Shown here piece by piece: positions 8,802-18,200 of a stretch of 64,000 nucleotides of DNA. Under the pieces are notes generated by a model. The model did not search any database. It was given only the letters and a program-made list of their open reading frames with translations, and was not told where the DNA came from. The stretch is from contig JANQRT010000045.1 of assembly GCA_028284385.1 (NCBI GenBank), positions 124,001 through 188,000 of the forward strand, read 5' to 3'. The translations under genes were made by a program, and so were the position numbers. The DNA comes from Opitutaceae bacterium. Lineage in GTDB: Bacteria; Verrucomicrobiota; Verrucomicrobiia; Opitutales; Opitutaceae. The first letter of the stretch is position 1. Each line of letters begins with the position of its first letter.

Positions 8802-8903
8802 TTAACTCCGCATCGACGCGACCTTGACCACAAGGACGATCACCACGTTGACCACGACGAGGCTCACGAGCGAAGATGCGTTCTTGTAGCTAATTGCGTT
8901 CAT
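8802..8903 (-). CDS. ivbL: ilvBN leader peptide (attenuation peptide)
   Basis: A 33-residue open frame upstream of ilvB beginning MNAISYKNASS and then reading LVSLVVVNVVIVLVVKV, followed by ASMRS and a TAA stop. It has 10 Val, 3 Leu and 2 Ile codons, 15 of 33, in one dense block. GGAG lies about 10 nt before the ATG. A Val/Leu-rich leader followed by a terminator and the acetolactate synthase genes is the arrangement known for ilvBN of enterobacteria (ivbL). When charged Val/Leu tRNA is scarce, ribosome stalling should favour an antiterminator. The peptide itself is not expected to have any other function. It falls below usual gene-finder length limits. Confidence 0.9.
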   Translation of the reverse strand: MNAISYKNASSLVSLVVVNVVIVLVVKVASMRS

Positions 8904-9045
8904 TTGCGAAGTTCTCCGTCAAGTATCGGAATCGATACGACAAAGTTGAGGCCTGAAAAGAACGGAATTCGGAACAAGGTCAAGCTTGGAAATTCATTTT
9001 CGAAAATCGGCGCCTTCCTGTTGACAAGCCTGGCGATCCTTTTTC

Positions 9046-9240
9046 TAGGTTAAAACTAGCGTTCTTTTAAGCATTCTATTTGCCGACCCAGGAAACGCCG
9101 TGAAAATCGGCGACAGTCGCGCTACGGTATCAAGTCACAACCCCGATCCAAAGGCTGGTCGCCTCGGGAGTATCCGCAATGCAGGTATAGGGCGAGGATA
9201 TTTCGAAACTCGAAATTGCAAACTTGGAGTCCGACCACTG
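9046..9240 (+). promoter_or_regulatory. Probable cobalamin (AdoCbl) riboswitch
   Basis: The leader of the BtuB-like receptor gene contains the cobalamin riboswitch core: GGAAACGCCGTGAAAATCGG (9091-9110), followed by CGACAGTCGCGCTACGGTA and AGTCACAAC. A distal AACTTGGAGTCCGACC near 9221 corresponds to the conserved 3' B12-box side. The total of about 195 nt is typical. A perfect 18-bp palindrome at 9262-9279 (TGGAGCCCG/CGGGCTCCA) follows and may belong to the expression platform. Boundaries are approximate because I did not fold the RNA. Repression of receptor synthesis by cobalamin is the expected output. Confidence 0.68.
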
Positions 9241-9430
9241 GTAGCAAATTCGTTTCAACGCTGGAGCCCGCGGGCTCCATCTACCTTGTCGCTCGAACGA
9301 GGGAAACTGTCAGTGGTTCAAGGAGCCCCTGAGCGTCCACGCATGCCCACGCAAAGGCAACGGATGCTCGGCGGTCTGTAAGGAGCCGGACGTTTCGATC
9401 TTCAAGCGATCCGACCAAAACGCCTTAACC

Positions 9431-11329
9431 ATGACACCAAGAAAACACTACAACATCGCCATCGCAACCGGCTGTCTAGCCTTAGCTCTGACCTCTGGAT
9501 ACAGTGAAGAGGAAACACAGGAGGCTTATCGTCTTGCTCCCTTTGTAAGCGTCGCTAATCGCTTCGAGTTGCCTCTCGATCGAATCGGGAGTTCAGTCGA
9601 GTATATTTCCCGTTTCGATCTGGAGAAAACGAACCAGCCCTTCCTGCTTGAGGCCTTACGCCAAACACCCGGCTTCTATTTGAGGAACAACAGTGGACCT
9701 GGAGGGACCTTTGGACTTACCACTCGCGGCTTGAACACCACACGACCGATTGTTCTGATCGACGGAATCGAGGTCAGCAATCCTTCAACAGGGGATATCA
9801 TCAACTTCGGAAATCTTTTTAGCTCGAACGTATCAAGCGTTGAAATACTGAAAGGGGCTCAAGGCTCTCTTTACGGAGCGAATTCGCTGGCTGGAGTGAT
9901 CAGCGTAAACAGTCATAACGGGAATCCGGACAGCAATGGACATATTGAACTTATGGCCGGATCGTTTCAAACCTACCAAGGAACCCTATCCCTTCACGGC
10001 TCATCGAATAGATTGGATTGGTCTATTAACGCTGGATCTTTCGACACCGAAGGGTATTCCTCTCAAGATCCCACGCTGGGGCCGGAATTCGCCGATGACG
10101 ACGGTTATGAAGCGACCAATCTTTCCTCCAAAATAGAATACAATTTTGAAAACGGAAACCGAATGTACCTGTTTTCCTACTACATCGATTCCTCATCCGA
10201 TTTCGACGACGACGCCCTTCCCGCTAGAAGCCATACCGATAACGATGAGTTCTTTATAAAACTGGGAGGAGATTCCCAGGTGAACAGCGTCTGGCAAACC
10301 CAAGTGGGTCTCGCCTTTGCCTACGTGGATACTCTCAGCGTATCGAAGTTCGGTCCATTCTCCTTGAAAGGAGAGCGCTATAAATTAGATTGGCAAAACA
10401 CCTTCACGCCCAATGAAAGATGGACGCTGATAGCCGGAATCGAATTGGAGGACGAAAAGTCTCTCTCAACCATTGGAAGGCATGAGACGACATCCATTTT
10501 CCTGGAGAACATCTACTCGGTCAACGATCAGCTAGATGTCACGCTGGGAGCTCGCCACGACGACCTGACCATTAGCAATGAAGGACTGAATCCTGACCAG
10601 TCTCGCGACGAGTCCACATGGCGAACCTCAATGAGCTATCGCATTGGATCGGGAAACACGCGAATCCACGCCTCCTACGGTACCGCCTTCCAAGCCCCTA
10701 CTACAGACCAGCTTTGGGGATTTTTCGGCAACGCAGACCTGACTCCAGAATCAGGATACGGATGGGATCTTGGATGGGAGACTTCCTTCGAGAATCAAAA
10801 GCTATCGATTGGAAACACGCTTTTCGGTTACGATCTTGAAGAGCATATTTTCTGGGACATCACCAAGGGACCTTTTGGAGGTTTCGAAAACAACGACTAC
10901 AAAAGCAAAGGTCTTGAGACCAGCCTTCGCTGGCAGCCTATGGAAAACGTTATTCTCGTCGGATCCCATACCTACACCGACGCTGAATTCTTCCGTGGGG
11001 GGAATACAGACAATCCAATAAGAACCTCAGCCGAGGCTGAACGCTCTCCTCGCAATGTCTACAGCCTGAACTCCAATTGGAAATCACAGGACGGCAGACT
11101 CAACTTCAATTCCACGATCTACCATGCGAGCAGCCAATATTCGACCAATGCCAGCCTCGCGAAGCAGCCAGGCTACACCGTCACAAATATTTCACTACAA
11201 TATAAGATACAAGACAATACAACCATCTGGACCCACATTGACAATCTTTTCGACAAGGAATACGTGGAAATCGAAGGCTTTCAAACTGCCGGATTTTCCG
11301 CCTACGGCGGCGTACGCTGGGGGTTTTAG
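9431..11329 (+). CDS. btuB: TonB-dependent outer-membrane receptor, BtuB-like (cobalamin)
   Basis: 632 residues, near the usual BtuB length. A signal peptide (MTPRKHYNIAIATGCLALALTSGYS) is followed by a plug domain with LLEALRQTPGFYLRNNSG, FGLTTRGLNTTRPIVLIDGIEV and VSSVEILKGAQGSLYGANSLAGVISV. A beta-barrel follows and ends in aromatic GGVRWGF, the expected terminal Phe for outer-membrane insertion. The plug carries the general TonB-receptor motifs, and the short length together with a cobalamin riboswitch upstream points to vitamin B12 or corrinoid uptake. It is a single gene; no btuFCD transporter genes are adjacent. Its stop is 6 bp from the convergent epimerase gene. Confidence 0.82.
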   Translation: MTPRKHYNIAIATGCLALALTSGYSEEETQEAYRLAPFVSVANRFELPLDRIGSSVEYISRFDLEKTNQPFLLEALRQTPGFYLRNNSGPGGTFGLTTRGLNTTRPIVLIDGIEVSNPSTGDIINFGNLFSSNVSSVEILKGAQGSLYGANSLAGVISVNSHNGNPDSNGHIELMAGSFQTYQGTLSLHGSSNRLDWSINAGSFDTEGYSSQDPTLGPEFADDDGYEATNLSSKIEYNFENGNRMYLFSYYIDSSSDFDDDALPARSHTDNDEFFIKLGGDSQVNSVWQTQVGLAFAYVDTLSVSKFGPFSLKGERYKLDWQNTFTPNERWTLIAGIELEDEKSLSTIGRHETTSIFLENIYSVNDQLDVTLGARHDDLTISNEGLNPDQSRDESTWRTSMSYRIGSGNTRIHASYGTAFQAPTTDQLWGFFGNADLTPESGYGWDLGWETSFENQKLSIGNTLFGYDLEEHIFWDITKGPFGGFENNDYKSKGLETSLRWQPMENVILVGSHTYTDAEFFRGGNTDNPIRTSAEAERSPRNVYSLNSNWKSQDGRLNFNSTIYHASSQYSTNASLAKQPGYTVTNISLQYKIQDNTTIWTHIDNLFDKEYVEIEGFQTAGFSAYGGVRWGF

Positions 11330-11335
11330 AAAACC

Positions 11336-12313
11336 TCAGACCATCATGACCTGATTTTTGGGCACATCGATTTTCTCATTTTCGATTAGCCATTCGACAG
11401 ATTGGCGACAGGCCTGCAAGGAGCTGTAGCGAGGCTTGTAGTCAAGAAGCCGACGGCCTTTTTCGATGCTGCAACAAGGGCTGTGAACGATATGCGAATA
11501 CGTTCCTTTGGCTCGCTTTTCGCCTACCTGAGATTCCCATTCCTCCCAAGGCAGGAATTTCAGGTTGGCCTTCTGCCCGAACCAGCTTGCCGCCGCCATC
11601 GCATAGCCGCGGAGCGAAACGGCAGCCGGAGAAACGGCGAAAAACGCCTGGCCAATAGCATTCGACCAATTCTGTATCGATTTTATAATCACCTGCGCAA
11701 CGTCCTCCGCATGTACATGATGAACCGTTTCCTGACCGAAGTTGGGCAAGGCTAGCTCTTCGCCGCGAGCCAAGACTTCGAATACGGAAGGATGCTTGTG
11801 ACCAGCCGGATTAACCGGAGCCCAGCCCTGACCGACAATGTGACCGGGATGAAATGTAGTGGCGGGAAACCCGTTCCTCTTCGTCTCTTCAATTAAGTAA
11901 TCCTCAATCGCGGCTTTTTGGATACCATAGTTGCCAAACGGCTTCTTAGGTTGCTCTTCAACAGTGGGAACTACCTCGCTGTGCCCATGGGCCCACACGC
12001 TGCCGGCAAAAAGATAGTGCTGCACTTTGCCTCGCAAGGCCTCGACCAGTTGCCTAGCGCTCTCCAAGCTGAAACAAACCATATCGATAACAATATCAGG
12101 CTTCAGATCGACGACCTTGGAAGCGAAAGTTCCTTCTTCATCCATTTGACTTCGATCCATGGCAAGTCTTTCGACATGATTCCATGCCACATGAGGTAAG
12201 TACAGATCTTGGTTTCCTCTACTGATCACACAGACTTCGTATCCAAGATCTACTAACCAAGGAATTAAATAGGTTCCCACATGGCCAGTTCCACCAATTA
12301 CAACAACTTTCAT
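11336..12313 (-). CDS. NAD-dependent epimerase/dehydratase family protein (extended SDR)
   Basis: 325 residues. The N-terminal Rossmann motif is VVVIGGTGHVGTYLIPWLVDLGYEVCVISRG, a GxxGxxG glycine-rich loop. The family Tyr-x3-Lys equivalent is FGNYGIQKAAIEDYL, and TTFHPGHIVGQGWAP is the substrate-loop region. The C-terminal part (HVHAEDVAQVIIKSI, LDYKPRYSSLQACRQSVEWLIEN) is typical of sugar epimerase or reductase relatives. The substrate cannot be read from the sequence. It is downstream of the ABC/OPT operon on the same strand with a 41-bp gap and may be its last gene. It has no signal peptide and is cytoplasmic. Confidence 0.8.
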   Translation of the reverse strand: MKVVVIGGTGHVGTYLIPWLVDLGYEVCVISRGNQDLYLPHVAWNHVERLAMDRSQMDEEGTFASKVVDLKPDIVIDMVCFSLESARQLVEALRGKVQHYLFAGSVWAHGHSEVVPTVEEQPKKPFGNYGIQKAAIEDYLIEETKRNGFPATTFHPGHIVGQGWAPVNPAGHKHPSVFEVLARGEELALPNFGQETVHHVHAEDVAQVIIKSIQNWSNAIGQAFFAVSPAAVSLRGYAMAAASWFGQKANLKFLPWEEWESQVGEKRAKGTYSHIVHSPCCSIEKGRRLLDYKPRYSSLQACRQSVEWLIENEKIDVPKNQVMMV

Positions 12314-12354
12314 ATTCGATTTAGGTTAACGATTTCGTTCCGAAAAAGAGGCGT

Positions 12355-13077
12355 CTATTCGATCGATCCCACATGCACATCGGCCTCCTTAGCCGACTGA
12401 ATTTTATCAACTCGACCGTCTTTTATCCATAGAATGCGATCCGAAACGGAAAGCATCTTATGATCATGGGTCGCCGAGATCACTGTCACCCCACGCTCCT
12501 TGCAAAGATCTCTCAAGAGATTGATGATATCCTCGCCAGTTTGCAGATCAAGATTAGCAGTCGGTTCGTCGGCCAGTATGATGGCTGGCTTGTTGGCAAG
12601 AGCTCTGGCGATGGCCACGCGTTGTTGCTGACCGCCGGAAAGTTCATCTGGCCTATGGGTTATACGATGACCCAAGCCTACACTCTCCAGTGTGGCTTTG
12701 GCCTGCTCGCGAGCGGATTCGTGATCCATTCCCGAGAAGATAAGAGGCAAGGCGACGTTCTCCAAGGCGCTATAAGCATAGATGAGATTGTAGCTTTGGA
12801 AAACGTAACCAATGTGGTTTCCTCGAAAATAGGCTAGCTTTCGACTGCTTAATTCGGAAATCCGTATCCCCGCTACCGATACATGCCCGCCTGAGGGAAT
12901 GTCCAAGGCGCCGACCATGTTAAAAAGAGTACTCTTGCCGGACCCAGAAGGCCCCATGATCGACAAATACTCTCCTTCGATGATGTCCAAACTGACTTCT
13001 CGAAGAGCGTAAACCGTCTCTTTGCCCTTCTTGTAGACCTTAGTCAGGTCGCGAATTTCTATCAGTATCTTATCCAT
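12355..13077 (-). CDS. ABC transporter ATP-binding protein, MacB/LolD type
   Basis: 240 residues. Walker [10 protein letters not shown]-loop VFQSYNLI, signature [10 protein letters not shown], Walker [13 protein letters not shown] and the switch His in ISATHDHKM are all intact. The LolD/MacB/FtsE class energises FtsX-fold permeases that extract or push substrates from the periplasmic side rather than importing them. It lies 55 bp downstream of the OPT-like gene and is close in sequence to the second ATPase at 20043-20804, with the same DH(K/R)ML and WI(K/R)DG segments. The operon therefore holds two diverged ATPase copies. The natural permease partner is one of the two FtsX-domain proteins. 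Confidence 0.92.
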   Translation of the reverse strand: MDKILIEIRDLTKVYKKGKETVYALREVSLDIIEGEYLSIMGPSGSGKSTLFNMVGALDIPSGGHVSVAGIRISELSSRKLAYFRGNHIGYVFQSYNLIYAYSALENVALPLIFSGMDHESAREQAKATLESVGLGHRITHRPDELSGGQQQRVAIARALANKPAIILADEPTANLDLQTGEDIINLLRDLCKERGVTVISATHDHKMLSVSDRILWIKDGRVDKIQSAKEADVHVGSIE

Positions 13078-13132
13078 CGTTTGGACTCTCGATTAGAATT
13101 TTTCTAAATGGAATGCAGTAATATCAGCCATT

Positions 13133-15148
13133 TCAATACGGTACGCTAATCGCCGCCTTTGATAAGAACTTCAAACCTACACAGGCCGTCACAATCAAGC
13201 CTTGGCCACAGGCGAAACCCGCCACGACGACGGGAGCATACTGCCGCCATTTTAAGCCAAGCTTCCTGCGAAAATAGTATTGCCCGATAAGAGCCCCGAT
13301 AAATTGAGGAATGATCATGTGGGGCAGACTCTGCCCGAGTCCACGCACAACGCCATAGGTAAGGAAAACGGGAGCGTTGAAGAAGCTCATCACGGCGAAT
13401 AGCGCCCCTCCGAAGGCCGCTCCAGCTCCGATATTATTCCAGTCGATCGCGTCCTCGAATATTGAATACTCATCCATGGTCGATGAATGAATCACGCTGG
13501 CATTTAGCGCCTGCAGTTCCCACATCTTCTCCGTGTACGGATAGGGAGCGGAGGGAACGGGGGCTAGGCTCCAGATGAAGCTGGCGAAGAGCATCGAACT
13601 AAGAAGAATGAAGGGATACAGAACGATCTTCGTTTTCCAGATACTGGTGAACTTGGTGCCTGTGAGCTCGGCCTGACGATAAAGCACCGTCATCTGACCG
13701 TAGTTGGCCATGGGAACAGGCAGAAACCAAATCGCCACTCCCTTGTATCCAGAAAGTATGAAGCTCAATTCCTTCACCATGGGGATCTCGACCACCTGCC
13801 CAGCCATGCCTTCGAGTCGAGCGGTCACATAGCTGATTAAAGGCGTGTAGAGAAACCCGAAAAAGACCAGGACGATCATTACGCCCGGATGCCAATCAAT
13901 CAGCCACCCGCATACCAGGATATAGATAACGGTAATCAACGTGTAGCAGATGAAGATGAAGAGAGGCCTGATATCGCCTCGTCCTTTGGGTGGCTCGCCA
14001 AAACGGAGATCCTCCTGATCAGCGAGCATACGTTTGCGTTTCTCGGCATGCTTGCGCATAGCCTTGACTACCTGGAAAATCCCGGCGGCAGCAACCGCCG
14101 CTGAGATGCCGATCTGGAAACTCAAATAGAATTCCACGTTGTTCTTGAAAACGGTCTGAACCGTGTTGTCGCCAGGTATCCAAGTATTCAATATCTCGTA
14201 CTTATAGAGCAGCGGATTCAGAATGAGCGTGACGATCAGCCCAATAAACGTTCCAACCATGGCATAATAAGGCAGCACGAATCCCACCAGCAAATTCCCC
14301 AAATCCCAGCTCATGCCTGTGGCTACAGCCGGCAGAATGTGTTGGGTATTTGGAGACGTGTCCGTCCAGGGGATTTCCAGTAGCTTGACCGGCCTTCCAG
14401 AAATGATGTCGGTGATCGTTGGCACTCCCAAATAGAGGATGCCAAAGGCCAAGCCAATCGCTCCACCTATCGAGAAAACCCTCCACCTCCAGGACGTTTG
14501 GCCTGTTTTGGCATCGTTAGGATCTTCGGCCAGAGCCATGATGCCCTGAGCTCCCACCGGCGCCATGGGAAAAGGAAGTCTCTCCACGTCGCTGGTCATG
14601 CGAAACAAGCCATAGCCAAGGACCATACTCTTAATCTGGCCGAAAAAGGTTTGGAAGAAAATCAATCCGATAACCGGCAGCCAGTCGGCACTGAAAAAGG
14701 TGCGTTTCACATAGCTTTCCGAAGAAGGATCCGGAGCGAACCAGGATGGAATAAGGGGGGAGATCCCGTTGGCCTTAGCCGCATCGCTTTGGATATAGAA
14801 CTGATTCCACAAGAGCCCCGAAAAGGGCATGCTCATGGCAACCCCTGCCATGAAGAAAAGTATGAAGATCTCCGCTTTTTTAAGTTCCTTCTGGGCTCTG
14901 CGTGCGGCTTCGATAAAGAGAATAACGGTCACCCATTGAGCCGCAGGACCGATGTTCACCTCGCCTGCCAGCAACCCCATGTAGATCGAGCCAGGCACCA
15001 TAATAAGACCGATGAACATGGCCCCGATTAGGGCCGTCCAATTGAAGCCATCCTCGAATTGGTCGGGCGGGAGCATCAAGTTGCGAAATTCCTCGACTTC
15101 CTTGTCTGGCTCTTTGCGTCGTCTTCTTTCTAATAAATTCTTTAGCAT
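13133..15148 (-). CDS. OPT-like polytopic membrane protein
   Basis: 671 residues with roughly 14 hydrophobic segments. The segment around residues 30-75 (VPGSIYMGLLAGEVNIGP) and DVERLPFPMAPVGAQGI recall the YxGL and LPFP motifs of oligopeptide/iron-chelate (OPT) transporters. The C-terminal hydrophobic segments with VVAGFACGQGLIV resemble those of the second large membrane protein at 23707-25737, so the two may be distant paralogues. The cytoplasmic N-terminus is charged (ERRRRKEPDKEVEEF). Substrate and transport direction are unknown. It lies between the 1598-residue FtsX protein and an ABC ATPase. The 102-bp gap upstream contains repeat copy B. Confidence 0.65.
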   Translation of the reverse strand: MLKNLLERRRRKEPDKEVEEFRNLMLPPDQFEDGFNWTALIGAMFIGLIMVPGSIYMGLLAGEVNIGPAAQWVTVILFIEAARRAQKELKKAEIFILFFMAGVAMSMPFSGLLWNQFYIQSDAAKANGISPLIPSWFAPDPSSESYVKRTFFSADWLPVIGLIFFQTFFGQIKSMVLGYGLFRMTSDVERLPFPMAPVGAQGIMALAEDPNDAKTGQTSWRWRVFSIGGAIGLAFGILYLGVPTITDIISGRPVKLLEIPWTDTSPNTQHILPAVATGMSWDLGNLLVGFVLPYYAMVGTFIGLIVTLILNPLLYKYEILNTWIPGDNTVQTVFKNNVEFYLSFQIGISAAVAAAGIFQVVKAMRKHAEKRKRMLADQEDLRFGEPPKGRGDIRPLFIFICYTLITVIYILVCGWLIDWHPGVMIVLVFFGFLYTPLISYVTARLEGMAGQVVEIPMVKELSFILSGYKGVAIWFLPVPMANYGQMTVLYRQAELTGTKFTSIWKTKIVLYPFILLSSMLFASFIWSLAPVPSAPYPYTEKMWELQALNASVIHSSTMDEYSIFEDAIDWNNIGAGAAFGGALFAVMSFFNAPVFLTYGVVRGLGQSLPHMIIPQFIGALIGQYYFRRKLGLKWRQYAPVVVAGFACGQGLIVTACVGLKFLSKAAISVPY

Positions 15149-15169
15149 TTTGTATTCAAATTGTCATTC

Positions 15170-15217
15170 GGAATGTGTTAGGCATTCCTCTACGTAGCAG
15201 CATTTCTGAGAAATGCT
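15170..15217 (-). repeat. 48-bp two-stem intergenic repeat, copy B
   Basis: Minus-strand order: 19-nt hairpin AGCATTT-CTCAG-AAATGCT, linker GCTACGTAGA, hairpin GGAATG-CCTAACA-CATTCC with perfect arms. Layout and length are as in copies A and C, but the first stem has an unrelated sequence, so pairing is conserved and bases are not. It lies inside the operon between the 1598-residue FtsX gene and the OPT-like gene. Confidence 0.75.
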
Positions 15218-15249
15218 GAGAAATCTCCATCCTGGCATTGCAAAGTCTC

Positions 15250-18200
15250 TCATACGGCAACCTCCTTTTCGCCTGACGACTGCAACGTGTGTTGCCTGTA
15301 TTCCTCCATCGTTTCTCGGGGAAGCGAGCGCCAGATCAGAAATTGCTTGCGCAGATCGTTGACCAGATTCTTGTTCAATCGCGCCCAGTCCTTTGGCTGC
15401 CCTGAAAGCCTCTGTATCCTTATTTTAACTTCATCCACTCCTGGCAGTTCACTGGGATGCGACGTCAGTTCGAACTCCTGGGTCACCCCTAGATCGAACG
15501 GAGCAAGGGCGACTTTTGCCCTCAAACCATAGTTGCCGTCTTGAGATTTAAGAAGGCTGGACTCCATGGTGATGAAATCGCCCAGGCCGGCATCAGTGCA
15601 ATTGTCGTAGTGCTCTTTTAAAAAGCTCACCACGCCCGTAATATCATAAACCGATACAGTGAAGGGGAATAGCATCTCAAGCATGTCCCCCTGAGGTGTA
15701 GGAAGCTTCCATTTTCTCATCACGCCTGGATTAGCGCTACGGGAGGCTTTGATAGCCGGGTATATCGAGGATGCCAATACAACGAGCATCACAATGACAA
15801 GCGTGATAACGGCATTGAAGGAGGAGAAATTTATCTCAGGCATCGGCATCAAGCCTTGCTGGGCAAGCCACGCGAACCCTTTGTTTAATATCTGACTGAA
15901 CAGATAGCCGCCCAGACCGCCAATAATGGAAAAGACCAAGGCCTCAGCGAAAAAGAGACTGGCCACATGCGGCGGAGCTAGGCCCAAAGCGCTAAAGGTG
16001 TAGATCTCCTTTTCCCGGTCCGCGACCGAGCCGAGCATCGTACCGAAAATTACCATACCTCCGAGGATAATAGGGAGCAGCAATTCTCGGATGCCACTGG
16101 CGGCGATAACCGTACCGAAAATCTGGCGATAAACCCCGTCGGGCAAGGTTACGGAAATGGGAGTCTGTAGAGCCTTGGTGAGATCATCGGCGATCAAAGC
16201 CGCTTGAGCCGCCGATTCTGTATAAATATGAGCAATACGCCGGAAGCCTCCTATCTCATAAGCGAAATCCTCGGAAATGATGGCGACGGATTCCGCGCTG
16301 AGATTCCTGAAGCTGGCCACGTTAGTGGGATTGGTGCCACCTTCGTCATCGAATTCGTAGGAGGCGAGATCCACGGGCAGAATGCTAGAGCCATCCATGT
16401 CGGCTATGCCCAGCATATCCCTGGCTTCAAGCAGACGTCCCACCTCCAGCCTTCGACCAGCGGCGAAAACCGTCTCGCCCTCCTTCACGCCAAAACGGCT
16501 GGCAGCGCTGGAGGTAATCCAGATGCGACCTTTGAGCGACTCGCTTCCTAGCAGTTCGGCAATGTCGCGGCGAGCCTCGAGCTCCTGATCGCTAAGTCCC
16601 AAAGCTCCGCGAAACGCCACGTTTTTCGTCATGTCTTCGCTAGATAACAGGAGTCCGGTACGCGTCGCGTACATGTAGCGCGTTTCACCCGTTACCCAGG
16701 TCCTTGGAGCGATCACCGCCTCTTGACCCCAACGCCCTTGGAGCACGTCGATAATGGAATCGTCCAACCGCTCCCAGCCCAGTTTCTTGACCTGCACTCC
16801 CGAATAGGCCGGCAGCGGATTCTCGAATCCACGAATAATCCCCAGCGATCCGCCGAAAGAAGAGAACGTAAGCAAGGTAAAGGTTAGAAGAACGATGGTC
16901 GAGATCGTCAACGCCGTCCGCATGGGACGTCTCCGCATTGTGGATATACCCATGCTCATGGCAGCCATCATCGTACCCAGTCGCGAGACATCCGCCGTAT
17001 GGACTGTCACGCTCATACCCTGCAATGCGAGAAACTCCTCTTTGAATTTCCGCATGATGATAACAATCACCAGCGAGGAAAGGAGGACGATGATGAAACC
17101 AAGGAAAATGACCAGCGGGGTAGCCGAGATCGCAAAGGCCGGGTGCGTCCAATAAAGAATCGCGAAGGCCGCGGCGAAGAAAAGGACGAATCCCCAAAGC
17201 TGCTGGTAGATGATGGCCGCTCCGAAAAGGAGACGCTCCAGAGCGAAAGCGAAGGGAATGGCAAGAAGCAGCAGAATGATAACGGCCAGGACCAGGTCCT
17301 TGATCGATCGTAACGTATCAGTGTAGACGGAACGCGAAATGTGATAAGCCAATGCCGCTTTGCTATCCTTCTCGCTGATGGTTGCCGCCTCGCTTGACTC
17401 TTTAAGCAAATCTCCGGCCTGGCCATGCAGTTCGTCGATCGATGAATTGAATACGCCCTTCGAGCGCATCTGATCCAAGCGAATGTCGTTCAATCTAATC
17501 AGATCGCTTGCCGCTCGGTGGGAGGCCATAATGGGCGGCATACCTTTGCTCGTATCGTATCCAATTCCTAATGACTCTTCTTTCTTACCAGCAGATTGGT
17601 CCGTCTCACCGCCAAGATCGGCTTCGGCCTCCCTCATGTTCAGGCTGGAAAAGGACTGTTTGCTGAAGGCTTTGACCCGATCCACCTTTTCCTCGTAGTG
17701 AACCATGATCACGCCATCGTGATCCTTAAAGAGAGACTTGCTTTCGTTGAGGCGACTGTCGGATTGAGCATCGTAGGCGATGGTAACCGTCGCCTCCATA
17801 CGCGGAGGAGGAACGAAAAAAGCGGACTTCGAAGTAATGAGAGCGATGCGCTCCTCGATCTTCTCCATCCCTTTGGAATGGGACGCGTATTCGGCATTTC
17901 CCCTCTCGTCGAAAGCGAAGGCGAAGCCCCAAATCAGATCCCGGCGACTGTCGATCGGTCCCAGACCATAAGATCCTTCCTCATTAGCTCTAATGAGAAA
18001 GAAATCGTCATAGGCTGGAGGCTTGGCCAGAAAATGATCGAAACGCTCCTTGAAAGGCTCCTTGGGCCAGGGATTGGTATGAACGATCATGAGCATCGCG
18101 CCAGGCGTAGGCGTATCCGCTGTTAAACTACCACGAGGACGGTACAAGGCGATTGGCCCGAAACGACGATAGGCGGAAGTGAACTGAGGCACAAGGTATT

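Noticed and set aside
9021..9051. TTGACA followed 19 bp later by TAGGTT as a promoter for the BtuB-like gene
   Set aside because: The -10 match is poor and the spacing is long, so I did not list it as a promoter.
9100..9381. 93-codon open frame on the plus strand before the BtuB-like gene
   Set aside because: It lies over the riboswitch core and its conserved bases are explained by RNA structure; the peptide has no recognisable features.
11321..11334. GGTTTTAGAAAACC as a bidirectional terminator between the BtuB-like and epimerase genes
   Set aside because: The stem is only 6 bp, has four A-T pairs and overlaps the stop codon; too weak to call.
13085..13135. TTAGAA/TTCTAA plus GGAATG near the ABC ATPase start as a degenerate repeat copy
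   Set aside because: The linker is missing and the second arm does not pair at the right distance.
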